Positions 34,452 to 42,600 of a DNA stretch of 64,000 nt are shown here, piece after piece (the first letter of the stretch is position 1; every line of letters begins with the position of its first letter). The position numbers were made by a program, and so were the translations under genes. The notes below the pieces were generated by a model. The model did no database searches, was not told the DNA's origin, and was given only the letters and a program-made list of their open reading frames with translations. The stretch is from an uncultured Sphingomonadaceae bacterium (lineage in GTDB: Bacteria > Pseudomonadota > Alphaproteobacteria > Sphingomonadales > Sphingomonadaceae), in contig CANLQE010000001.1 of NCBI GenBank assembly GCA_947493215.1, positions 1,426,001 through 1,490,000 of the forward strand, written 5' to 3'.

Positions 34452-35462
34452 TTGAGTTTTTCGGAATTTGCGATTGCAATGGCGCTAGTGAACGCGCCGG
34501 TTACCGCACCACCCCCACCAACTACCGTCACCCTGGGCTTTGATTCAGCTGCAGCAGATGTTCAAGACATGGCTGCGCCAGCACCGCTCGTGGCTCTGTC
34601 GGCCGGTGAACAATTATTTGGTTCTATCGCCGCAGCAACATGGCAACCCGAACCGGGATCACCCGCGCCTGTGCAATGGCCGGTACCTTTGGAACCAGCG
34701 GCTGAACCTTTGTCACCGGGCGACCCGCTTGCGCCGGTTGATCCTGCTGCTGCTGCTGAAGTTGATCAGGCCGACCCCAATGAAATCATCGTAACGGCGC
34801 GGCCGCGCGCGCCCAAAAGCGATCCGTTGCAGTCCTTGAACGCCGATTCTTTCAGTGTCGTCCAGAATGTCGATGACGCCGTGGTCGGTCCGGTCGCAGA
34901 CGTTTACGAAAAGGCCTTGCCCAGTCCGATTCGCACCGGACTGATTAATTTTCTTAGCAATCTGGGTGAGCCCGTGGTTTTCCTGAACTACCTGCTACAG
35001 CTTAAGCCGGGTAAGGCGGCAGAGACACTGGGGCGTTTCGCCATTAATTCGACAATTGGTATCGGCGGCTTGGTCGATGTTGCCAAGAAAAAGCCTTTTA
35101 ACTTACCCAGGCGCCTCAATGGATTTGCAAATACGCTGGGCTATTATGGCGTGGAGCAGGGGGCTTTCCTGTTTTTGCCGTTAATCGGGCCAACGACGGT
35201 TCGGGACTTGTTCGGCCGGGTTGTCGATCTGTCGGTATTGCCCTTTGCTGTTGGCAAGCCCTTTAACCAGCTGGCCTACACGCTGCCGTCGGGAATTATT
35301 ACCTCGCTCGACTTTCGCGTCGAACAGGACGAGCAGTTGCAGAAGTTACGGGATAGTAACGATCCTTACACAGCGACGCGGGAACTTTACTTGCAGAAAC
35401 GGCAAGCCGAAATCGATGCGCTGCGCGGCAAAAGCCCGGAAAAAGAGGGCGGCGTAGAATAG
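34452..35462 (+). CDS. mlaA: MlaA (VacJ) family protein with long Pro/Ala-rich N-terminal extension
   Basis: A 336-residue protein. Residues about 145-320 are the MlaA domain (YEKALPSPIRTGLINFLSNL, LGRFAINSTIGIGGLVDVAK, LGYYGVEQGAFLFLPLIGPTTVRD). MlaA removes mislocalised phospholipids from the outer leaflet and works with OmpC and MlaC. Here no lipobox cysteine is seen. Instead about 100 residues of Pro/Ala-rich sequence are followed by NEIIVTARPRAPKSDPLQSL, which resembles the TonB-box region of sphingomonad receptors. The start is uncertain: TTG at 34452 or ATG at 34479. The rest of the Mla system is not in the window. Confidence 0.88.
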   Translation: MSFSEFAIAMALVNAPVTAPPPPTTVTLGFDSAAADVQDMAAPAPLVALSAGEQLFGSIAAATWQPEPGSPAPVQWPVPLEPAAEPLSPGDPLAPVDPAAAAEVDQADPNEIIVTARPRAPKSDPLQSLNADSFSVVQNVDDAVVGPVADVYEKALPSPIRTGLINFLSNLGEPVVFLNYLLQLKPGKAAETLGRFAINSTIGIGGLVDVAKKKPFNLPRRLNGFANTLGYYGVEQGAFLFLPLIGPTTVRDLFGRVVDLSVLPFAVGKPFNQLAYTLPSGIITSLDFRVEQDEQLQKLRDSNDPYTATRELYLQKRQAEIDALRGKSPEKEGGVE

Positions 35463-35631
35463 AAGGTTGGGCGTCTAATTGCACCAGTCCCGCCGGTTTT
35501 AGAATAGGTAAAGCACGCATAATATGATGCTCGCGCGAATTGAATCGGGCAGTGCGGGGCTAGCGCGCGGTGGCCTCCGGTAATTTGCGCCACGGCTAGT
35601 TTACTTTTCACAGGACTGTCATGAAACTGCA

Positions 35632-36249
35632 TTGGTGATTGCGCTGAGACACGAACTGGCGGTTTACGCCATTACCGGACTGACGGTCCTTGTGATTGCC
35701 TTGTCGTCTGTTGATTTCCGTCATGGACCGCTTTTCCGGGAGGATGGCGTGGTCGAAACGGCAGCGGCTATGCTGTTTCTGGCAGCGCTGATGGTCGGGC
35801 TGTACCGGAAGTTGTTCAGGAGTGTGGTTGGACTCAGCTTTTGTGGCATCGCGCTGCTCGCTTGCTTGAGTGAGATCAGTTTCGGCGCGCGCTATTTCGA
35901 TTTCGCGATGCCGGCCATGACCGGAGGTGGGGAGCTTGACGGGGCGCAAGATCTGGTGATGCTCGCTTATCGCGGGGCGGAAGCAAACGGTTTGATGCCA
36001 TTGGTCGTTGTCTTGATGGTGATTGTGCCGCTTCTAGCTGCGATATTGGCCTATCGCAGCGGACATTTGGCGCGCATTATCACATGGTTTAACGCCGATA
36101 GCGGCCGCTCGACTATCGCGGTGGCGATGGCAGTTATTGGCTTGGCAGTGGTCCTTGATGTGATGGAAGTCGCCCGCTTTGCCGAAGAGTTATTGGAGCT
36201 ATTTGGCGCTGGCCTGTTTGTAACGGCGGCTTTGCGGCTCGGTCGCTGA
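35632..36249 (+). CDS. Multi-pass membrane protein of unknown function
   Basis: A 205-residue protein with about six hydrophobic segments (for example AVYAITGLTVLVIALSSV, AAAMLFLAALMVGL, LMPLVVVLMVIVPLLAAILA, AVAMAVIGLAVVLDVMEVA). Conserved-looking polar residues lie in HGPLFREDGVVETAAAM and SEISFGARYFDF. The start is TTG at 35632 or GTG at 35635. No domain is recognised. Confidence 0.75.
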   Translation: MVIALRHELAVYAITGLTVLVIALSSVDFRHGPLFREDGVVETAAAMLFLAALMVGLYRKLFRSVVGLSFCGIALLACLSEISFGARYFDFAMPAMTGGGELDGAQDLVMLAYRGAEANGLMPLVVVLMVIVPLLAAILAYRSGHLARIITWFNADSGRSTIAVAMAVIGLAVVLDVMEVARFAEELLELFGAGLFVTAALRLGR

Positions 36250-36282
36250 CGTTGCGATATTATGGATGTAGGGAGAGGAGCG

Positions 36283-36309
36283 GAGATAGAACCAATTTGA
36301 GTCTATCTC
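36283..36309 (+). terminator. Hairpin after the membrane-protein gene, possible terminator
   Basis: GAGATAGA and TCTATCTC form a perfect 8-bp stem with an 11-base loop, 34 bases after the stop at 36249. No T tract follows, so termination is uncertain. Confidence 0.3.
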
Positions 36310-36414
36310 TGTCTGCCGGATTTTCGGACATCGTCGCAAAACTGCCATTTTACCGAGTGTGTCGGCCAGCGATGCCCGCTGCTGCTAAGTCTAAGCTCTT
36401 GATCTTACATGAAT

Positions 36415-36454
36415 TTACCCCATTATGAGTCATTCTGAGGTTAACATGGGGTAA
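36415..36454. promoter_or_regulatory. Long-spaced perfect inverted repeat before the secreted protein gene
   Basis: TTACCCCAT (36415-36423) and ATGGGGTAA (36446-36454) are exact reverse complements separated by 22 bp and end 23 bases before the ATG at 36478. Either two operator half-sites three helical turns apart, or an mRNA hairpin near the ribosome site. Confidence 0.45.
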
Positions 36455-36477
36455 TATGCGATGCTAAGTCACAAGAC

Positions 36478-37056
36478 ATGATAGAAAAACGCTTTTGTTT
36501 CGTCACTCTGGTTGCCGCTGCGTCGGCTATGACCGCCATGCCCCTTGTCGCGCAGACAGCAGGTCCGCCAAGGGATGGCGCCCAACTCATCAAGCCGACT
36601 ATTCCTTCGCGAGAGGATTATCCCGACGCGGGGCAGGCTTTTGGGATGGTCTGGGATTATAATGGCAATGTCGAGGACCCTGTTCTGGCGTTTCAGGTTC
36701 CTGAAACCGACAATCGACTTTGGACGATGGGGTGCAAGAAACAGTCAGACGGCAGCGTCCGTATTGCCAATATGATTATTGCGACACCGAAGGAGTTGAT
36801 GGCAGAGGATCGCTTTGGTTTTACGATAAGGGTTGATAATGCCCAGTCGATTGGTGTGCTGGCGCGGATGCTACCGGCTAAGCTTGAGGGCGAAAATTAT
36901 CATATGCCGCAATTTTACTTGCCCAATTCCCATAGTCTGTTTCCGGCGTTAGCGCGTGGAAGTCGGGCGTTTGTTAATCTGAATGGTAACAAGTTCAGCG
37001 TGCATTTAAAGGGTTCGGGCGAGGCGCTTACCAAATTTCTAAAAGCCTGCCAGTAA
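36478..37056 (+). CDS. Secreted protein of unknown function
   Basis: A 192-residue precursor with signal peptide (FVTLVAAASAMTAMPLVAQ). The mature protein has AFGMVWDYNGNVEDPVLAFQVPETDNRLWTMGC over residues 55-87, a second Cys near the C terminus (KACQ), and RAFVNLNGNKFSVHLKGSGEAL. The two cysteines may form a disulfide. No family recognised. A conspicuous inverted repeat lies just upstream. Confidence 0.75.
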   Translation: MIEKRFCFVTLVAAASAMTAMPLVAQTAGPPRDGAQLIKPTIPSREDYPDAGQAFGMVWDYNGNVEDPVLAFQVPETDNRLWTMGCKKQSDGSVRIANMIIATPKELMAEDRFGFTIRVDNAQSIGVLARMLPAKLEGENYHMPQFYLPNSHSLFPALARGSRAFVNLNGNKFSVHLKGSGEALTKFLKACQ

Positions 37057-37125
37057 AAAATCTGTCTTAGGGGAGCCGCGCAATTTGGTGAACGCGTTTG
37101 GATGGCTGCGTTTAACTGACAATGG

Positions 37126-37245
37126 TCAAATGATTAGGGATGCTGCGTTATTCGTCGCTGGTACGATGCTGGCGCCAATAAAAAGGGCGGAAGATACTAG
37201 TGCGGCGATTGCGGCGGTGAACTGAACGGAGAAATTGCGGGGCAT
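37126..37245 (-). CDS. Tandem small hydrophobic peptide, copy 3 (39 aa)
   Basis: A 39-residue peptide, MPRNFSVQFTAAIAALVSSA then a hydrophobic core, ending NNAASLII. It has an AAAGGA ribosome site before the ATG at 37245. It aligns end to end with copies at 37281 and 37433: polar N terminus, Ala-rich hydrophobic core, an S-x-V/I-x-P-A turn and an N-x-A-S-hydrophobic tail. Function unknown; the core could be a single membrane helix or an uncleaved signal. Confidence 0.7.
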   Translation of the reverse strand: MPRNFSVQFTAAIAALVSSALFIGASIVPATNNAASLII

Positions 37246-37280
37246 GATAGATCCTTTAGGGTTAAGAGTGCTGTTGTGCG

Positions 37281-37400
37281 TTAAATCAATAGTGATGCGG
37301 CATTTTGTGCGGCTGGGCCAACGCTGGCACTGATCATAACAGTAGCTGAGAAAAGAGCTGCGAAAGCGGCGAGAACTTGGTTTTGAATATTGCGGGTCAT
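37281..37400 (-). CDS. Tandem small hydrophobic peptide, copy 2 (39 aa)
   Basis: A 39-residue peptide beginning MTRNIQNQVLAAFAALFSAT and ending PAAQNAASLLI, with a GAAGGAAA site before the ATG at 37400. It shares the IQNQV-AAFAALFSA and SASVGPA blocks with copy 1. It lies 32 bases after the stop of copy 1 and 35 bases before the start of copy 3, so all three probably share a transcript. Confidence 0.72.
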   Translation of the reverse strand: MTRNIQNQVLAAFAALFSATVMISASVGPAAQNAASLLI

Positions 37401-37432
37401 GGTGATGTTTCCTTCGAAGTTTGGGTTGCAGA

Positions 37433-37555
37433 TTAAGCGATGAATGAAGCGGTGTTTTGAACGGCTGGGCCAACGCTAGCGCTGATCAGAACAGCGGCAG
37501 AGAATAGAGCGGCAAAGGCAGCGGCAACTTGGTTCTGGATATTTACATTCGACAT
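37433..37555 (-). CDS. Tandem small hydrophobic peptide, copy 1 (40 aa)
   Basis: A 40-residue peptide beginning MSNVNIQNQVAAAFAALFSA and ending PAVQNTASFIA, with a strong AGAAGGAA site before the ATG at 37555. It is the promoter-proximal member of three tandem paralogues. The 248 bp upstream contain an 18-bp near-palindrome at 37669. Conservation of frame, length and ribosome site in three copies argues that they are real genes. Confidence 0.72.
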   Translation of the reverse strand: MSNVNIQNQVAAAFAALFSAAVLISASVGPAVQNTASFIA

Positions 37556-37668
37556 TTGAAATTCCTTCTGGGTTAAATTTGATCTTTCGCGGTTGTGTTT
37601 GCGAAGATGTCTGTAGCTTTGCATAGCCCGTGCCAGTTTTCACTTTTCTATATAAATCAAATGGTTAG

Positions 37669-37686
37669 GGAAATTTCGAATTTTCC
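37669..37686. promoter_or_regulatory. 18-bp near-palindrome upstream of the tandem peptides
   Basis: GGAAATTTCGAATTTTCC is self-complementary except for one pair. It lies 114 bp upstream of the first peptide start and 118 bp before the plus-strand ORF at 37804, in an AT-rich stretch. Candidate operator for either direction. Confidence 0.35.
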
Positions 37687-37803
37687 TGATACGATCGAAA
37701 TCTAAAAAATGGTAAAATATACTAACTATTGGTTGTGAGCGTGATGTGACTGATACGCTTAATGCCCACCCGATCTTAACATTCACGGGCTAAACCCGAT
37801 TGC

Positions 37804-38031
37804 ATGTTCGGACCTCGCCTTACGCGCGTCTTTGCCAGTCGCAACAATGCACTCTGGTGGTCAGCCATGGTGCTGATCACTGCCTATTGTGTTGCTGCAG
37901 AACCGCCTGCCATGCCTGTCGCAGAGACGCATGATGCGGAGGGCGGGCAAAGCAAAGGGATGGATAAGCCCGGCGATCCTTGGGCAGACATGAAAAATGT
38001 CGCCAAAAAGCGCGAAGAGCTTTTGCCGTAG
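37804..38031 (+). CDS. Small protein of unknown function with one membrane segment
   Basis: A 75-residue protein: basic N terminus (FGPRLTRVFASRNNALWW), one hydrophobic segment (SAMVLITAYCVA) and a polar tail ending PGDPWADMKNVAKKREELLP. Similar short proteins occur in other sphingomonads as I recall. No obvious strong ribosome site, so the call is tentative. Confidence 0.55.
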   Translation: MFGPRLTRVFASRNNALWWSAMVLITAYCVAAEPPAMPVAETHDAEGGQSKGMDKPGDPWADMKNVAKKREELLP

Positions 38032-38086
38032 TCGTTACCTGTCTTACTTGATGGGCCGGATTTATCGGGCCAATCGATGACCCAAG

Positions 38087-38863
38087 CTAATATTGCGCGG
38101 TTCCGCCGTCGACGCTGAGCATTGCACCCGTAATACCGGCGCCGGCGTCGGATGCCAGCAACAGGGCCATGGCGGCGATTTCTTCCACCGTATTGGGGCG
38201 CTTGAGCGCACTTTCCTGTGCAAACATGTCGATCATTTCCTCGAAAGTCATACCCAGACCTTTGGCGGTGGTTGGACCATTGTCGAGTATCAGGTCTGTG
38301 AGCACCAACCCGGGGCAGATAGAATTGACGGTGATACCCATGGTACCGACCTCTTGCGCAACCGCCTTGGTCATGCCGTTAATGCCATGCTTGGCTATGG
38401 TATAGGGCGCGAAAGTTGGTTTACCCATTTTGCCTTCGGTCGAACTGATATTGATCACGCGACCGGATTGTTGTGCGATCATGGGTTTCAGTGCCCGGCG
38501 TGTTGCCCAGAATGTGGAGTAGATATTCCATTTCATCGCTTCGTCAAACGCTTCGTCGGTAAGATCCACGAGCGGGGCAAGGGCGCCAGCGCCGCCGGCA
38601 TTGTTGACGAGAATATCAACTGTCCCGAATTTTTCCGACGTCTGATCAATAAAGCCTTCGACAGAAGCTTGCTGCATCACATCGCCCGCTACAAATATAG
38701 CACGGTCACCCACATCAAGTTCAGCGATTACCTTGGCGCCTTTTTCGGGATTGCGCGCCATTAGCGCGACATTAGCGCCTTCGGCCAAAAAGGCCTCCGC
38801 AATTGCGCGTCCTATGCCTGCTGTACCGCCGGTGATCGCAGCGCTTTTACCTTTGAGTTGCAT
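38087..38863 (-). CDS. SDR family oxidoreductase
   Basis: A 258-residue classical short-chain dehydrogenase. Features: TGGTAGIGRAIAEAFL cofactor loop, VDILVNNAGGAG, catalytic Ser in NISSTEGKMG and YxxxK in FAPYTIAKHGI, and C-terminal GAMLSVDGGTAQY. It resembles FabG-like and 3-hydroxybutyrate dehydrogenase-like enzymes; substrate unknown. Monocistronic, with 261 bp upstream that hold no gene. Confidence 0.94.
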   Translation of the reverse strand: MQLKGKSAAITGGTAGIGRAIAEAFLAEGANVALMARNPEKGAKVIAELDVGDRAIFVAGDVMQQASVEGFIDQTSEKFGTVDILVNNAGGAGALAPLVDLTDEAFDEAMKWNIYSTFWATRRALKPMIAQQSGRVINISSTEGKMGKPTFAPYTIAKHGINGMTKAVAQEVGTMGITVNSICPGLVLTDLILDNGPTTAKGLGMTFEEMIDMFAQESALKRPNTVEEIAAMALLLASDAGAGITGAMLSVDGGTAQY

Positions 38864-39124
38864 GATCTTCTCCCATATTTTTATTCATCCACCGCTATCG
38901 TTTCAGGGCTCTTCCAGCAATCATTCAAAAGATTAGTACCCGAAAATGAAGCATCCAGAACACTGAAAGATAAGCGAAACTTTCGGATTGTTCACAAAAA
39001 TAGGTCTGAATATGAACCTCAGATAAAATCAACATTCAGCAAGCGGTCAAGCGGTCACACCTAAAACGAATCTTGTCGGGCATCAAACACGTCGGATCGG
39101 GATGATCCTTTTGGAGTAGAAGCA

Positions 39125-39526
39125 ATGATCAACAAGGTTTTAGGAACATTAGCCATCACCACCGCTGCTGTTTCAGCGATGGCATTCGCAACACCGGCTG
39201 AGGCACGGGGCGGATATAATCAAGGCTATAATGATGGATATTATCAGCAGGTTCGTGATGACCGTCGGCGCTATCGCCGGGGCGACTATTATCGCGGTGA
39301 TCGTTATCATGACCGCCGGGACGGTCGCTATTATCGCGAAAAGCGTCGCTATCGCAATGATCGTCGTCGTGGATGTGATCGCGGTACGGGTGGTACAATC
39401 ATCGGTGCGATCGCTGGTGGACTGCTCGGCAATGAAGTGGCTCGCCGCGGTGACAAGACCGAAGGAACGATCATCGGCGGCGCAGTAGGCGCGCTGGCTG
39501 GCCGCGCAATTGACGGCAACTGCTAA
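39125..39526 (+). CDS. Glycine-zipper 2TM domain protein (17-kDa surface antigen-like)
   Basis: A 133-residue precursor with a signal peptide ending TPAEA-RGG. The middle (about 30-90) is a highly basic Arg/Tyr/Asp stretch, and residues 95-128 are a glycine zipper (TGGTIIGAIAGGLLGNEVAR and GTIIGGAVGALAGRAIDGNC). No lipobox is seen. Such proteins associate with the outer membrane; role unknown. A strong terminator follows. Confidence 0.87.
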   Translation: MINKVLGTLAITTAAVSAMAFATPAEARGGYNQGYNDGYYQQVRDDRRRYRRGDYYRGDRYHDRRDGRYYREKRRYRNDRRRGCDRGTGGTIIGAIAGGLLGNEVARRGDKTEGTIIGGAVGALAGRAIDGNC

Positions 39527-39554
39527 GGTGAGGCCGTATATAGATTAAAGTTAA

Positions 39555-39592
39555 GCCCCCTGTACCCGTATTGGAGTGCAGGGGGCCTTTTG
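39555..39592 (+). terminator. Intrinsic terminator after the glycine-zipper gene
   Basis: GCCCCCTG (39555-39562) pairs with CAGGGGGC (39579-39586), followed by CTTTTGT. It ends transcription of the gene stopping at 39526 and shields the convergent cytochrome operon. Confidence 0.8.
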
Positions 39593-39667
39593 TTCCTCGC
39601 GTCGCGTATCGAGGATAGGGGATCGTGGTCTGAGGCCACGGTCCCCGTTTTATGTTTATCGCATCTT

Positions 39668-42600
39668 CTATCGACGAGCCAGCATTGGCGGCACTGGGCC
39701 GACCCAATCTGAAAGATTGACCTCATCTTTAACAAAATAGGGCTTGCCCTGACTGTTGAGATAGAAGCGTTGCATTTCACTGCGGCTAAAGGGCCGTGAG
39801 CCGAGCCGCCCGAATACTGCCATCTGACCACCGGTTTCATCTACTGCCCGGTCACGATCCAATCCTTTGGACAGAGCCAAGGCTGGTTTGGGGGTGCGGG
39901 CAAAGGCGATGAGTTCCGGCATGGGCGGCGGCGAGAAACCATAATAATTGGGCTGACTATCAGGTGAGGTCAGCTGGATGACTTTCAGGCCGTTACGACC
40001 ATCTGCCACATAAGCGAATAGAGTGGCGTTGGTTGAACCGACAATCACGTCCTCGGCATCGTTCATCTGACCGCCAAATGTCTCTTTGCGATAGATGACC
40101 GGTGCTTCCGGTTTGGTGATGTTGGCGATGACCAACCCTTCATCTTTCGCGGCAATATAGGCATAAGTTCTCGCGAGATAGAGCCGCTGTGCGTTTCTGA
40201 GCGGGATGGTTCCGGATTCAACAGCCACCGGATTTTCCATCTCGGTAATGTCGAACAGTTTCACGCCCTCGGCATCGGTGACCCAGATATAGCGGAACTG
40301 CAAGGCAGACGCCCGCGCATCGGTCATCGGCATGGTCACGACATGGCGTGGTTTCAAAGGATCATCGAGGTCAATAACCACCAGTCCGCTGGTCGCGGTG
40401 ATATAGGCATAGTGACCCGCCAGCGTGATATGTTTGGCGCCGTTCAAGACACCTTCTGCATTCCAGGTAACGGCCCGTTTAAAGAAATTGTTGCGGAACT
40501 CCCCATCAGCCAGCGTGTTGATGTCAACCAGGATCAGACCTTCCTCACTATCGGTAACCACCGCGTAGTTATAGATCGGATGAAAAGCCTGCTCTTCATT
40601 GATTTCGCGCAGCTCTGCGGTGTTGCGCTCGGGCGCAATGGGTTGATTGGTCGACAGTGCCATGCAGGTCGCATTTTTCGTTTTCACATGCGTATCTTGG
40701 CCTATCGATGAGAAAGGCGCTTTGACAATACGTTCAGAGAAACCTTTATTGCCGATCGAAGCCACATCATAAGCGCGGAACCCGCCTTTGCCCTCGGCGA
40801 CAAACATATATTCACCCCGTAGCTGCAGACAGCGGACACTATCGCGCGTGCCTTGGACAACATTGGCAAATTCTTCGAGTGCCTTGGTTTCGCCGGATAA
40901 ATCATCATCCAGTCGTTCGCCGCGGACCCAGTTGATCAGCTCGCGGCCATTATCTTCAACATGCATTCGCCAATAATCAGGATAGGCATATTTTTGCAGG
41001 TAAGAACCGATAACCGCTTGCGGTTCATCCCATTCGGTGACGCGGACGGCTTCAAAGCCTTTGTCCATTCCGACCCAGGCATGCAGGCCGACAAAGTTTA
41101 CGAAATTCGTACCTTGCAGCAAGAGCTGCGACATGATTGCATTATTGTCATTGGCTTCGCTCAAGTGACAATCGGAACATTGCTTGGTTTCAGTTTTGCG
41201 AACGGTGTGCGGGAAATGGGGCGCAAAAGCCTGACTGGAAAAACCAATCGAAGAAATAGGCGGCTGTTGCACATAGATGCGTTCGCGGTTGATGTTGGTG
41301 GATGACAGTATCAGCGCTGAGGTTGAACGCACCGGCGCGATGATGCTGCTCTTGGTTGTCTGGTGACGACCAAGCTGGAACATCTGATCGCGCGCTACCT
41401 GTGGATTGTAGGTCGCATAGTTACGCGTCGTTCCACCCTCATATTTATGGCTTTCCGTTTGCCAGTTTGCCTCGATGGGCAGGTGACAGCCACCGCAGCT
41501 TGTCGTCCAACTGAGGTGACAAGTGAAGCAGACCATATTTTCGTCTTTATGCGCGCGGTCGTCCATAGGGACGCCGCTACCAAAGGTGAATTTACCTGTT
41601 TCCGCGCCGCTTTTTGACATCAGCTTGGCCCGCGCGGCTTTCTGATTAAAATCAGGATGCGCGCGGTCAACACTGTCTTTGACGAGACTAACGCGCCAGC
41701 TAATCTTGGGATCGACGATGGAACGTTGAATGAGAACGCGATTGCTGTCTTCGTCCTGCATCCATTCAAAGCGCCGTTGGCCGTCTGCATTCCGCAGCAG
41801 TGCCAAGTTGTTGCCTTTGGGCCGTGCTGCCAGATTAGAGGTCATGAGTGTCGGATAGGCGTCCGCGGTGCCGTGGCAGTCCTTACAATTAATTTCTACC
41901 GCATTGGCTACTTCGCCATAGATGAGGCCATTGCCGTGGCTGTCTTGCGCAAAGTGGCAATCAGCACATTGCATGCCAACTTCGGCATGAATGCTCATCA
42001 TGTGGACAGATTTTCCGGGATTGATGCCGGGTTCGACGAATTTTGGTTCGTCTTCTTTGCGGAATTTTTCGGGATCATCATTGTCGACAATATCACCGTC
42101 TTCATCGAGCAAATTGCCATCACGATCGCGCTTTAAAATGGCCCGGAAGTTCCAGCCATGGCCGTGATAATCCGCAAATTGCGTGTCTTTAGCTTCGCTG
42201 TTGAGGTCATAAACGTTGCGAAGGAAATCGAGGTCACCCCATAGCCCTTTGGGCGAAGCGGCCTCTGGATTCCGGTCCAATATTTTGCGGACTTCTTCGG
42301 CATCCGGATATTTTTGCTGCTTGTAGGTTTTTTGATATTCTTCGTCGCTTATGCCTTCGGGACGCGGTGTCGTGTTGTTTGGTCCGGGCCACATTAGCGG
42401 CGCATCGGATTCATAATCCCACATCGTATAGCCGAGGAAGCTGTTCAGGAAGATATTGGGTTGGTGCATGTGACAGTTCATGCATTGTGCGGTTGGAATG
42501 GCGCGCGTGAAGGCATGCTGGATCGGATGGCCTTTTTCCCGTTTCGCTGGGTCTATGTCGCCGCTGTGATCATCGGAATGGCCATCATCATGCCCGTCCC

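Noticed and set aside
38093-38764. 223-codon plus-strand frame opposite the SDR gene
   Set aside because: Antisense shadow; the minus-strand frame carries intact SDR motifs.
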